Assembly (NCBI GenBank): GCA_026636295.1
Contig: CP089450.1
Coordinates: 992,001-1,056,000 of the forward strand
Reading direction: 5' to 3'
From: Medakamo hakoo
Lineage: Eukaryota > Chlorophyta > Trebouxiophyceae > Coccomyxaceae
DNA: 64,000 nt
Program-made: the position numbers and the translations under genes
Notes under the pieces: generated by a model
The model's input: only the letters and a program-made list of their open reading frames with translations
What the model was told of the DNA's origin: nothing
Databases searched by the model: none
In this document: positions 9,436 to 19,722 of the stretch, piece by piece
How the letters are laid out: each line of letters begins with the position of its first letter
Position numbering within the stretch: the stretch's first letter is position 1

Positions 9436-11546
9436 TCACACCTGGCCCGCGTCCGCCATGACGGCCAGGACGACATCCCACTCGTCCTTGAACTCGGCGT
9501 ACCCGTGGCCCGCGTGGTGGGCCGCCCACACCCGGCGCAAGTGCGGCGCGGCCGTGGACGACTGGATGGACCGGAGGGCCGACCGCTGGGCCGCAATGGC
9601 GGACGGCGGGTGCCCCGACGCGGCCTGGAGCGGCGCCGGCCACAGGCGGGCGTCGTCCCCGCCCGCGTCGTCGCCGTCCGCCGCGCCGCACACTTCCAGG
9701 GCCAGGGACAGCGCGCCGCCCGCGGCCAGGGAAGCGGGCGTCCCCGCCCACGACGCGTCCAGCAGGGCCAGGGACAGGAAGAAGGAGGCCAGGGTGTAGA
9801 CGTGCATCGCGTCCGGGCCGCCGCGAATGGCGGGGGCGGGCGCGGGCGCGGTGCCAGTCCCGCCGCTGCCCAGGGCCCGGTACCAGAACGCGCGCAGGAA
9901 CATCTTGGCGTTGGGGGCGGACGCCAGGCAGGGCGGGGCGGCGGCGGCCACGGCGGCCGTCGCGGCTTCGACGGCGGCCGGCGTGTAGGTGCGGGCGGCG
10001 ATGTGGGAGAAGCGCGCCGGGTCGAGCGGGTCGGCGGGCGCGGACGACGACGGCGCGGGGGCGGCCGCGGGCGCGGCGCCGCCCCCTCCCTCGCGCGCTG
10101 GCCCGGCGGCCGTGGACGCCTCTGGCTTGGCCTCCTTGCTCCGCTCCTCCTCCAGGCCGGAGGGCGCGGGCCGGGCGGTGGGCGGCGCGGCGCGCCCGCC
10201 GCGCCCGCGCTTGCGGCTGGGAGCGGACGCAGCCGTGTCCGCCGCGGCCGACGTGCTGGCCGCGTCCGTGTCGGCGGAGCCGGCGGGGGACGGTCCGGCG
10301 GGAGCAGGCGCCGGCGCAGCAGCAGCAGCAGCCGACCGGGCGGCGGCGTCGGCCATGGCCGCGCGGAGGGCGGCGATGCCAAGCAGCTGTCGTTTTTGTT
10401 TTTTGGTGTGGGGGGTGGTGTGAGGGTGTGTCGTGTGTGTGTGTGGGGGGGGGGAGGAGTGGCACGTGCAAACATCTCTTTCTGAAAGAGCCGTTGGGGA
10501 GCCGTTTGGCTAGGAGAGGGTGGCGCGAAACAAAATCGAGCCGTTGAGGGAGCCTTACCCGCCCAAGCAAACGGCGGGAGGACAGCTCTCAGCTGCCTGG
10601 GACGCGCGCGCGCGCTCGGCCCCCCCCTAAAAAAACGGCCATCTTTTTTTGAGGGTCCACAGCACCCGACCGGGGCCGGCCGCACGCCCTCTCACACTCG
10701 AGCTTGCATGCCCGAACGCCGGCCAAGCCAGCTTGGGGGTTGAGAAGACGGGGGAGCGGGCAGGAGAGGGCGTGGCGTGCGTGCGAAAGTGCGAAAACGC
10801 GCGCGCAGCGAAATCGGCGGCGACCCTGCGTCTTGATGGAAGGCAGAAAAAAAAAAATCACGCCCCCGCCCCTCCCGTACCTGGAACTGCGACAGGTCGT
10901 CCACCGTGACGGCCGCCAGGTACGCGTCCAGGTAGGCGGCCGCCTTGAAGACGACCGTGGATTCGGTGCCCCACTCAAAGGAAACCTGCGTCGTGTTTTT
11001 TTTTTTTTTTGTCGGTTAGCTGTTGGTCGGAGCGGCGGGAGAGCGAGCGAGCGGACGAGAGCAGCAAGACGCGCTCCGCCCGCCCATCCACGCCTGCCCA
11101 CCCCACCCCACCCTCCTCCTGTGGGCCCTCACCTCGGCCAGCCATTCCACGAGGATGGCGCGGTGGCGTGGGCCAACGACCGGCTGCGGCACGGGCGGCG
11201 AGGCTGGCGCGCCGGCCGTTGGCATTGGCCGGCCGCGGCCGAGCGCGGACGCGACCTCTTCCTCCCGGTCGCGCAGGGCGTAGAACTCGGCCTGGCGCCG
11301 CCAGTCAGAGATGGGTCCAGCAGCCGCCGACACGGCGGCCGCGGCCGGCCAGCGGGCGAAGCACAGGGCGCGCCAGGCCCAGGGCGCTAACCGCGCAAAG
11401 TCCTGGCACGCAGACAGAGCATTGGCAAGGTCGCACGGCTCCAGGCGCGCCAGGATCTCCAGGACCAGGTCGTCGGGGAGGTTGGTCGTGAGCGCACGCA
11501 GCTTGGCAGCCGCGGACGAGCGCGTGGCCTTGGCGGCGGCGGGCAT
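9436..11546 (-). CDS. F-box cyclin (cyclin F-like)
   Basis: Three exons (11546-11133, 10985-10881, 10386-9436), all phase 0, give about 489 residues. The N-terminus carries an F-box (NLPDDLVLEILARLEPCDL). This is followed by a cyclin N-lobe across the splices: RAILVEWLAEV, then a helix from KAAAYLDAYLAAVTVDDLSQFQ, then LLGIAALRAAMADAA. A long Ala/Pro/Ser insert separates it from a C-lobe with FLRAFWYRA and HVYTLASFFLSLALLDASW. The F-box followed by a cyclin box is the cyclin F architecture. In animals this is the substrate receptor of an SCF ubiquitin ligase. SCF function here is inference. A D-type-like cyclin and MCM7 follow upstream on the same strand. The last codons overlap a donor-like GTGTGAG. 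Confidence 0.75.
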
Positions 11547-12122
11547 GGCGGGCGGGCTTTGTTTTTCCTTATTGAGAGGATGGATGGAGGGTGTGGGCCG
11601 GGTGAGCTGCTCCCCGCCGCCGCTCTGTGGGCTCGCCCGCCCTCCAATTTCCAACCCCATGCCTCCCCCCCTCGCCCAACGGCTCCAAAAATCCTTCCCG
11701 CCCAAAACCCTGGAAAAAAAAATAACTGCCTTCACTCTCTGTTGTTTTTTTGTCACACACACACCACCACCCTAAGCCCTTCACCCCCCCTCTCTAAACA
11801 CGCCCTCCCTGTTGGTCTCACCCAGCTGAGTTGCCTTCACGCTCCCATCCATCCACACCACCGCTCTCACTCTCTCTCTCTCTCTGGCCCGTTTTTGTTG
11901 TGTCACACATTTCGTACAGTTGGGGGGTCACCGGTCTGTGTCCTGCCTCTTGCCAGTCTTTCACGGAAAAGCAAAAAGTAGAACAGCGTTTTTTTTCATT
12001 GTCTGGAATTGAAAAAAAGAATTCGTGCAGGTCGGTTTGTTTTTTTGGTTCAGCCTGTTCAGTGCCTCGGGAGTCGGGGAAAATCGCACGGAAAAAAGAA
12101 ACAGGAAGGAAAGGCGCGCTTC
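11547..12122. other. Intergenic, no gene seen
   Basis: 576 bases between the two cyclin genes. They contain T-rich runs, a short GGAT run near 11578 and TCTC repeats near 11868-11884. No open frame with family likeness was found on either strand. Confidence 0.6.
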
Positions 12123-14262
12123 TCACGTCGCCCAGCTCCACGCACCCGACCGGGGCACGGCGGGCGCGATGGCCGCGGCCGCGATGGCTGCCGCCGCGGC
12201 GCTGGCCGCACCCCGGGAGCGGCTGCCGCGCGCGGCGACGACGCCACCACCACGGCCGTCCGAGGCCGCGCCCGGGTCGGAGGACGAGTCGTACCCCGCG
12301 CCGCCCGCGCCCACGTCACTGGACGACGAGGGAGACAGGACGCCGGAAGCGAGCGACACGCGGGGCGTGCGGCGGCGTTTCGCGACACCGCCGCGGCCAG
12401 ACGCGGGCGCGACGCCCGCCGCCGCTCCAGCACGCCCGCCAGACCGCCCGCCGCTGCGCAACGCCAGCGCGGCCCAGTCCGCTTCCAGGACGGACGTCGG
12501 CGTCGATTCCCGGTCGTCGGACGCCGGCACTGAGGCGACCTTGACGGCGCCGGGCGCGGCGGACGCGGCGGACGAGTCGGAGCGGGCAGGCGCGGCGGGG
12601 GCGGGCACGGCCGGCTCGACCACCACCACCTCCGGAGCGGGCGACGCCGGGCGCAGGGCAGCGCGCAAGGATTCCAGGACGGACACGGCGGTCTGAGGTT
12701 GTTGGGGGAGCGCGGGGTTTTGGGGTGAGCACGGGCGCGGCCTCGTACCAAGGAGCGATGGTGGTGGCGGTTGGGAGAGGTGGGGGAGCAAAAATAGTAA
12801 ACAGCGGGTTGAAAAAAACCTAGCCGCAAGGGCCTCACCTCATCCATCAGGCCGCGGATCGCGGCCGCCGCGTCGCCGCGCCCCGCGCCGTGCAGGCCGA
12901 TGAGGGCGGCGGCCGCGCCGATGGCAGACGCGCGCGCGGCGGCGGCGGCGGGTCCCGCCCGGCCCGTCGCGGCGGCTTCGACGGCGGCGTCGGCGACCGC
13001 GCCCGCGGCCGCGCGCGCGCGGCGGGCGCCCGCTTCCGCGCCCGGCAGCGCCAGGCTGACCAGCGCGCCCGCGAAATCGCAGGGCGTCGGCACGGACGTG
13101 CGCCATTCTAAATCGGACAGCAGGCGCAGCTCCGCCGCCGTCAGGGCGGGCGCGGGGACGGCGGCCGCGCCCCACGGCATTTTGGCCTGCGGGGAAGGGG
13201 GGGGGGGCGGTCGTGGTGAGGGGGAGACCGAGCGCGCGAAGCGTCGGGCGGGGCGGGCGGCGGTGGAGCGCGCCGGGTGGGCATGGGCGGGGCAATCAGC
13301 CGAGCGCCCGCGCCACAGACCACGGCATTGCGTACGCGGGCCTGTGTTCCACTGGTCCGGCGCGTGGGATGGGCCGCGGCCGCCCCGGACCGCCGGCCGG
13401 GCCGGCGCGCACTGATGCGCGCGCGCGCGCGCCACGCGTGCCTTTTCCGTCTAGGCGAAAAGCGCGCGCGGGCGGCACCCGCCCTGCGCCCGCGTGTTTC
13501 GAGCTTAGGGTGGGCGCGCGAGCAAAAAGCGGCACAGCCACGCCCCCGTCCGGACCCCATTCTCGCGCCCACACCCACGCAGAGCACCCAACCTCACCTG
13601 GATGGCCGACAGGTCATTGGGCAAGCCCGCTTCATCGCGTTTGGCCGCGATGGAGAGGGCGGCGACGACGCGCGTCGCGTCGGCCGAACGCAATTCGGCG
13701 CAAGCGCAGCCGCCGCAGCGACCGGCCTGGGCCGCGCCCGCCGCGCCCGCTTGTTGCAGCAGGCAGACCGCCCGGCTGGCGGTCGCCAGGGAGAAGCTGT
13801 GGCGGCGGCAGGACTGTTGAGGAGCGGTGGTTGTGGAGTGATGCGTGAGAGAGGGGGGAGAGAGGGGGGAGGCGGGCGGCAAACGCGACGCAGCAGGCTG
13901 CGCCCAAAAAGGTTTTGGAGGGAAAGGCTGCTTCACCCGGAAGGCGGGCCTCCCTCGCCGCCGCGCCGCCGCCCAGGTGGGGGCAATGACCGCCACACCC
14001 CGACGACAGGCAGAATTGGGGGGCGCCGGGGTCGGAAGCCGGCCTGGCGGGGGCGTTGGTTAGTTGCGCGCTCCCCGCCTCCCCGCCTCTTTTTTCGCGC
14101 GCCCCTCCCCATCGAATTACGCACGTCAAACACCCATTTCACGGCGCCGTAGAAGCACGCGCAGCCGGGCGATGCGGGCCCGGCTTCCTGTTCGGCGTGG
14201 AGGAGGGTGGCGATTTCCGCCGCCGCGTCGGCGGCGGTCGGGTTCAAGTGGCTGGCATGCAT
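12123..14262 (-). CDS. D-type-like cyclin
   Basis: Four exons (14262-14125, 13813-13598, 13186-12839, 12692-12123), all joined in phase 0, give about 423 residues. The spliced protein reads AVKWVFDSCRRHSFSLATASRAVCLL, then VVAALSIAAKRDEAGLP (compare the D-cyclin ACLSLAAKMEE), then AAELRLLSDLEWRTSVPTPCDF (compare MELLVLSTLKWR), then a C-lobe helix ending AIGAAAALIGL. This is the order of a plant D-type cyclin box. The N-terminus is short and lacks an LxCxE retinoblastoma-binding motif. The C-terminal third is Ser/Ala/Asp low complexity with a KRRR patch. The start is the ATG at 14262; another in-frame ATG lies 72 bases upstream. The end overlaps CGTGAG and is tentative. Confidence 0.62.
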
Positions 14263-14353
14263 CGCTACTGTCCGAACTGCGGGTGTGACGAGCCTCCCTC
14301 CCCGAAAATTCACCTCACACACCCGGAGTATCATCGGGCGGGAAGGACCCCCT

Positions 14354-14368
14354 CCCCCCCCCCCCCCC
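14354..14368. repeat. C15 homopolymer
   Basis: Fifteen consecutive C on the + strand (G15 on the strand of the downstream cyclin), 18 bases from the hairpin. Confidence 0.95.
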
Positions 14369-14386
14369 TGATTTTGAGTGGGCCGA

Positions 14387-14415
14387 CTTTCTGGCGGGGA
14401 CCCCCCGCCAGAAAG
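14387..14415. repeat. Perfect 13-base inverted repeat
   Basis: CTTTCTGGCGGGG and its exact reverse complement are separated by ACC, forming a hairpin with a 3-base loop. It lies upstream of the D-type-like cyclin. Confidence 0.95.
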
Positions 14416-14791
14416 GCAGCACGCCTGCGGTGCGGGCCCGAGCCCCTCGTGCGTCCAGAGTGTAATGGCCCCTTCGAGGGGGCGCGGTGGTGGCGGCAGG
14501 TGGGCGGTGTGTGTGGGTTTTTTCTCTCTTCTCCGTTCCATGTGTTGTTTTCTCTCTCGACACGCACACGCCCCACACGCCCACTCCTCCCTCCCACGGA
14601 CAGCGCCACGCCACGCTGGGCGACCGCACGCGCGCCCAGAGGGAGGCATTAAAAAAAGGACACAAGCACACATTCACCCCCGTTGAGAGTCGTCTCCCCC
14701 TCTCCATCCATCCATCCCATCCCCCACACCCCACCCAGCACACCACCCCCCTTTTTTTTCATTCCCGCTTTCCCTTTCCCCACGCCACGCC

Positions 14792-17700
14792 TCAAGCAAA
14801 GTGGACCGTCGGCTCGTTGGGCCGCGGGTACTCGACGGACAGGACGGCGTACTCGGCGTACTCGTCCACGGCCGCCCGGATGGCCTCGTGGCTGAACGAC
14901 CGGCCGAGCAGGGCGACGAGGTCGGCCCACGCGTACGTCGCCGTGCCGGTCGACCGGGCGTGGTCGCGCAGCGCATAGTACACAGCGGAGACGGGGTCGG
15001 CCGGGCGGCGGCCGGCGCCGGCGCCGCCGCCGCCCGCCCCGCCGTCCAGGAGGGAGTGCTTGGACATGCGCATGAGGCGCAGGGCTTCGTCCACTTCCGC
15101 CTGGCCGACCTCGCCCGCAAAGCGCAGGCGGGCGAGCGCGGTCGCGAGGCGGAGGATGGACAGCAGCGTGCGCGCGGTCGTGTAGGAGTGCGGCACCCGG
15201 GCGCGGGCTTCGTCGTCCCGCATCTCGGCGTAGATGGCGGCGATGTATTCTGACGACGGGTGGGGTGATGGGTGGGGTGGGGGGCGGAGTGGGGTGGGGT
15301 GGGCGTGAGAGAGTCGCGTGAGAGAGTCGGGGAGGGGGGCCGGGTGGATGGGACGGGCAGCGCGCGCACGCGCGGGCAGGCCGAGACCCCCCACCCCACC
15401 CCGTTGCAACAACACTCACCCGTCAGCTCGCGCGGCACGGCCGGCTCGAAGGTCTTGGCCCGGGCCAGGTACCCACGCAGGACGCGCGGCGGGATGGGCG
15501 CGGCCTCCTCCGCGGCGGCGGCCGCGGCGGCGGCGGCGGCCCGGCCGCGGCGGCGCGTGGTCGCGGGCGCGCCGTCGCCGCCCCCGCCCCCGCCGTCGGC
15601 GGCCGCCGCCGCCGCCAGCGGCGCGGCGCCCGTGTTGTGGACGCCCAGCACGTGCACGGCCAGCCGCCGGTCCAGCTCCGCGTCCGGCGCGTCCAGGATC
15701 AGCCACATCAGGTCGAAGCGGGACAGCAGGGCGGCGGGCAGGGCGATGTTCTCGGCGGGCGACCGCCGCACGTCGTACCGCCCCCACGCCGGGTTGGCCG
15801 CCGCCAGCACCGTCGTCCGCGTATTCAGCGTGGTCAGGATGCCGGCCTTGGCGATGGACACCGTCTGCTGCTCCATGACCTCGTGGATGGCGGTGCGGTC
15901 GCCCTCGTCCATTTTGTCAAACTCGTCGATGCAGCAGACGCCGCCGTCGGCGAGGACGAGCGCGCCGCCCTCCAGCACCGCCTCGCCCGTCGCCGGGTCG
16001 CGCGTGACGGCCGCCGTCAGGCCCACGCCCGACGAGCCCTTGCCCGTCGTGTACAGGGCCCGGGGCGCCAGGTGGGCGACGTGCTTCAGCAGCTGCGACT
16101 TGGCGACGCCCGGGTCGCCCATCATGCACAGGTGGATGTTGCCCCGCAGCTTCATGCCGTCGCCCAGGGCCCGGCCCGTGCCGCCCACCAGCGCCAGCAG
16201 CAGGGCTTTCTTGACGTCGTCGTGGCCGAAGATTTCGGGGGCGAGCGAGGCGGCCAGGCGGGAGTAGACGTCCGCGGAGGAGGCGACGGCGTCGACGGCC
16301 GAGGCGAGGGCCGGGTCGGCCGCCGCGTCGCCGTACGACTCCTTGGCCTGGACGACGGCGGTCGCTTCCAGGAAGGTGCGGGCCAGCAGGGCGGACGCGC
16401 CGCCGGCGGACCGGGCGGAGCCCGACCCGCCGGGCCCGCCCCGGGCTTCGGGCAGGAAGGCGCCGCTGACCTCGACCTCGTCGCCCGGCTTGACGGTCCG
16501 CGTCAGGTCGCCGCGCAGGTGGACGGTCAGCGAGCGGGGCGTCCCGCCCGTCGGCACTTCCAGGGGCAGCTCCTGCAGGCGCAGTTCCTGGAAGCGCACA
16601 AACTTGGAGCCGCGGGTCTGCAGGCGGGGCGCGGAGCCGGCGCCGGCGCCGGCGCCGGCGCCGCCTCCGCCGCCTCCGCCGCCGACGGTGCCGCCGCCGC
16701 CCGCCCGCTTGGCCGCGCCCGGCGGCAGGGCTGTCAGCGGCATGAAGGACCGGCCCAGGACTTCCTGGTACGCCTCCACGCCCGTCGCGTCGTCCAAGTA
16801 GGTCGCGACGGCCAGGAGCGGGCGGACGTCGGTGACGTGCGTGGCGACGCCCCGCACGCGGACGAGGGCGCCGATGTGCGGCGCGCCGACGGCCCGCAGC
16901 GGCGTCGGCTTGGCCAGGCCGCCCGGCCGCAGCAGGACCTGGTACCGGCGCAGCAGCTCCGCCGGGATGCGGTTGGCCGGGTCCGCCGCGACGGGCGGGC
17001 CGCCCGCCGCGGCTTCGGCCGCCTGGCGCGCCGCGCGCTGGCGGGCCAGCACGTCGAACACGTCTTCCGGCAGGCCTTCGACGGTCGGCGGCGGCATGGC
17101 CGCGTCGGCGGCGTCGGCCAGCAGGCGGGCGTACCGGCGCGCATTGCGGGCGGCGGCGGCGGCCAGCTCGCCGTCGGGGTAGAACTGGGAGAGTGGGGAT
17201 GGATGGGGCGGAGGGTTTTGGTTTTTTCGAGTGTGTGTGTGCGAGGGAGGGGAGGGGAGCAGCGAGGCCAGCCGCGCGCGTGGCCCTTCCCTCTCTCCCC
17301 CGTCCCGCCGCCGCCTCCTCCCCTCCAACTCCAAACTCACCCGTCCCAGGTCGTCCAGGTCGACGTCCAGGGACGTGCGCTGGCGGTTGGCGATGGCCTC
17401 CTGTTGAGTGGTGGTGGGGCGTGTTGTGAGAGCAAAAAAGGCGGCGGATGTCTCGAGCGTGTTTTGATTCAAGCGGGGGAGTGTGCCGAGTGCCCGTCGC
17501 CCCAGCGCTATCCGACCGCCACGACTCAGGCCAAATCCCACTCCCACTGCGCCCCATGCGTCTGGGCTGTGCTGCGGGTTGCGTGCGAGAGCGAAAAGGC
17601 GCAAGGCACCCTGCGCTCACCGCGCCCGCAACGACGCATCTTGCCTGTCTACCGCCGCGGCCGTTGCCGCCGACACTCCGGCGCGGCTGCGTCGCAAAAC

Positions 17701-18054
17701 TCCGCGCCGTCCTCTCCCACTCTCAACTCACCAGTTGCTTCATGTATTTCAGCTCATTGGTCTCCGGGTCCAGGTAGTTGACCAGGAAGGCTTGCAGGCG
17801 CTCTGTGTCGGTGGGTGGGCGGTGGCGGGCGTGAGAAAGGCACCGGCCGGTTCGAGCGCATGCGTTTTTGCGCGCGGCGACGTGGCGCCTGGCCGACCAC
17901 TTTATTTGGGCGATGCGGGCGCCGACGATGATCCCCGGGTCCGGGGACCCCATCGCGATGGGTGAGAGGGCTGGCAGGGCGGCGCTGGCGGCCTGGGCGC
18001 GGGCTGCGACGAAAAGAAAAACGACGCACCGCGCTCGAGCGGGTAGTTGAGCAT
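14792..18054 (-). CDS. MCM7: MCM7 replicative helicase subunit
   Basis: Five exons (18054-18030, 17802-17732, 17400-17341, 17184-15420, 15249-14792) join in frame to about 792 residues. It is a subunit of the MCM2-7 helicase that unwinds origins and forks in the nucleus. Visible motifs are EAIANRQRTSLDVDLDDLGR in the N-terminal domain, then LQTRGSKFVRFQELRLQELP, Walker A GDPGVAKSQLLKH (near residue 410), Walker B VCCIDEFDKM and the arginine finger LLSRFDL. The C-terminal winged-helix region ends EPTVHFA. The first exon is only 25 bases (MLNYPLER). The N-terminal zinc-finger cysteines expected just before LQTRGSKF are absent and replaced by poly-Gly. It is divergent from S-formylglutathione hydrolase. 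Confidence 0.95.
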
Positions 18055-18292
18055 GGCGGGCGATTCTCACGCGCCCTCGCGGCGAGGGGAGTAGGGCGAT
18101 GCGTGGTCCAGGCAGAGGGTGTGGTTGGGTTTTGCGTGTGAGGCCTCTTGGCTGCGTGCTGCGCCCCCTCTCAGTTGCGCGCGCGCGAAAGAGACAAGAG
18201 CAGAGTGATGGCGCGGCGAGCAGCCCACTGCTCCAAACGCTTCGCGGCTCGCGAGCGCAACGAAGGCAAAAAAAAAACCAGCGCGCGCAACC
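18055..18292. promoter_or_regulatory. Shared divergent promoter region, MCM7 / FGH
   Basis: 238 bases between two outward-facing ATGs. A CCAATT-like or TATA element is not evident. The assignment rests on position. Confidence 0.5.
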
Positions 18293-19399
18293 ATGGCGGC
18301 TCCAGAGCTGGTGAAGAGCAACAAGGTGCGACATGAGTGCGTCGCCCCCTCCTCTTGTCTTGCTGCAGAGGAAGGGGCAGAGGATGGGGCCGGCGCGGTC
18401 GGGGCTGCCTGCGGCACACAGCGTGTCTCTGTCTCTCTCTCTCCCCGCGCCTCCCACACACCTCGTGCGCGCTCCCATCCCTCCACCCACCCACCCGCCC
18501 CCCTCCCCTCCCAGCATTTCGGCGGCCACCTCCGGCAGTACCGCCACGCCTCCCCCTCCACCGGCACGCCCATGGAGTTTCGCGTCTTCTTCCCTCCCGC
18601 CGCCTCGCCCTCCGCGCCCGCCCCCGCCCTGATTTACCTGTCAGGCCTGACGTGCACGCCCGCCAACGCCTCAGAAAAAGCGGGCGCGGCGCGCATGGCG
18701 GCCGCGCTCGGCCTGGCCCTGGTCTTCCCGGACACCTCCCCACGCGGGCTGTGCATTCCGGGCGAAGACGACTCCTACGACCTGGGCACCGGCGCGGGTT
18801 TTTACCTCGACGCGACGGCCGAACCCTGGGTTAGAAAAGACGGAGGCGGGCGGCTGACCGGCTATCGGATGGCGTCCTACGTCACGGCCGACCTCATCGC
18901 CGCCCTGGCGGCCCTGGGGTCCATCGACACGGGTCGCCTGGCCATCACGGGCCACTCCATGGGCGGCCACGGCGCGCTCGTCCTCGGCCTGAAACACCCA
19001 GACCTCTTCGCCTCCATTTCCGCTTTCTCGCCCATCGCGCGCCCCAGTGCCTGCCCCTGGGGCGTCAAGGCCTTTTCCGCGTACCTGGGCGAGGACGAGC
19101 GCGCGGCCTGGGCCGTGTGGGATGCGTGCGAGGTGATGAAAGGGTATGCCGGCCCTGCCCGGTCCATCCTGGTGGACGTGGGCGGGGCCGACGAGTTTTT
19201 GGTCGAGCAGCTGCAGGTTGAGGAACTGCCCAGGGCCGCGGCGGGCAACGCCGCGCTCTCGGTCGACGTGCGCACGCACCCGGGCTACGACCATTCCTAC
19301 TTTTTCATTGCGACGGTGGTGGACGAGCACGTGCGGTTTCATGCGGGCAAGCTGGGCCTGGTGGACGACGAAGGGGGCGGCGGGGCGGAGGGAGAGTGA
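18293..19399 (+). CDS. S-formylglutathione hydrolase (esterase D)
   Basis: Two exons (18293-18325, 18515-19399) join in phase 0 to 305 residues, close to the usual 280-290. It hydrolyses S-formylglutathione to formate and glutathione, the last step of formaldehyde detoxification in the cytosol. The family is plain from FGGHLRQYRH, the oxyanion region LIYLSGLTCTPANASEKAG, the nucleophile GHSMGGHGAL, the triad Asp in GGADEFL and the triad His in GYDHSYFF. Exon 1 encodes only MAAPELVKSNK. The C-terminus is a short Gly/Glu extension. Confidence 0.95.
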   Translation: MAAPELVKSNKVRHECVAPSSCLAAEEGAEDGAGAVGAACGTQRVSVSLSPRASHTPRARSHPSTHPPAPLPSQHFGGHLRQYRHASPSTGTPMEFRVFFPPAASPSAPAPALIYLSGLTCTPANASEKAGAARMAAALGLALVFPDTSPRGLCIPGEDDSYDLGTGAGFYLDATAEPWVRKDGGGRLTGYRMASYVTADLIAALAALGSIDTGRLAITGHSMGGHGALVLGLKHPDLFASISAFSPIARPSACPWGVKAFSAYLGEDERAAWAVWDACEVMKGYAGPARSILVDVGGADEFLVEQLQVEELPRAAAGNAALSVDVRTHPGYDHSYFFIATVVDEHVRFHAGKLGLVDDEGGGGAEGE

Positions 19400-19722
19400 A
19401 GGATGTTGTTGCGAGTGTGGGTGCGTGCGTCCTTGCCTCCTGTTGTGTCTCACAAACCACACACACTCGCGTCCTCTCTCCAGCAGAAAAAAAAAACACC
19501 CTCCACCCATCCATCAGGCGCTCCCTCTCTCTCCCTCTCTCTCTCCCCCCGGCGGATTTTTTTTCCCACGCTCGCGCAGCAGCAGCACCCGCACACCCTC
19601 CATCACACACTCGCACATCACACCCGCGAATGAGGAACACTCTGCCACACCCGCCTCCCTCCAAAACAAGAAACGCGCACACACACACTCATGTGTCCCC
19701 CCTCCCCCTCCCTCCCCACAAT
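19400..19722. other. Convergent 3' spacer, no gene seen
   Basis: 323 bases between the stops of FGH (+) and importin beta (-). The sequence is pyrimidine-rich with CTCT and CACA runs and an A10 tract. Confidence 0.6.

Larger units (their letters stand above)
14263..14791. other. Intergenic region upstream of the cyclin gene
   Basis: 529 bases between the cyclin start and the MCM7 stop, both genes on the minus strand. They hold a C15 homopolymer (14354-14368), a perfect hairpin (14387-14415), T-runs and a CCATCC-rich stretch. No coding region is supported. Confidence 0.6.

Noticed and set aside
9436-14262. The two cyclin genes as one long gene
   Set aside because: Each has its own cyclin N- and C-lobes and its own start codon, and 576 bases of non-coding sequence lie between them.
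15637-17781. A 714-codon plus-strand frame across MCM7
   Set aside because: It is antisense to MCM7, which has intact Walker and arginine-finger motifs. The frame is compositionally biased and matches nothing.
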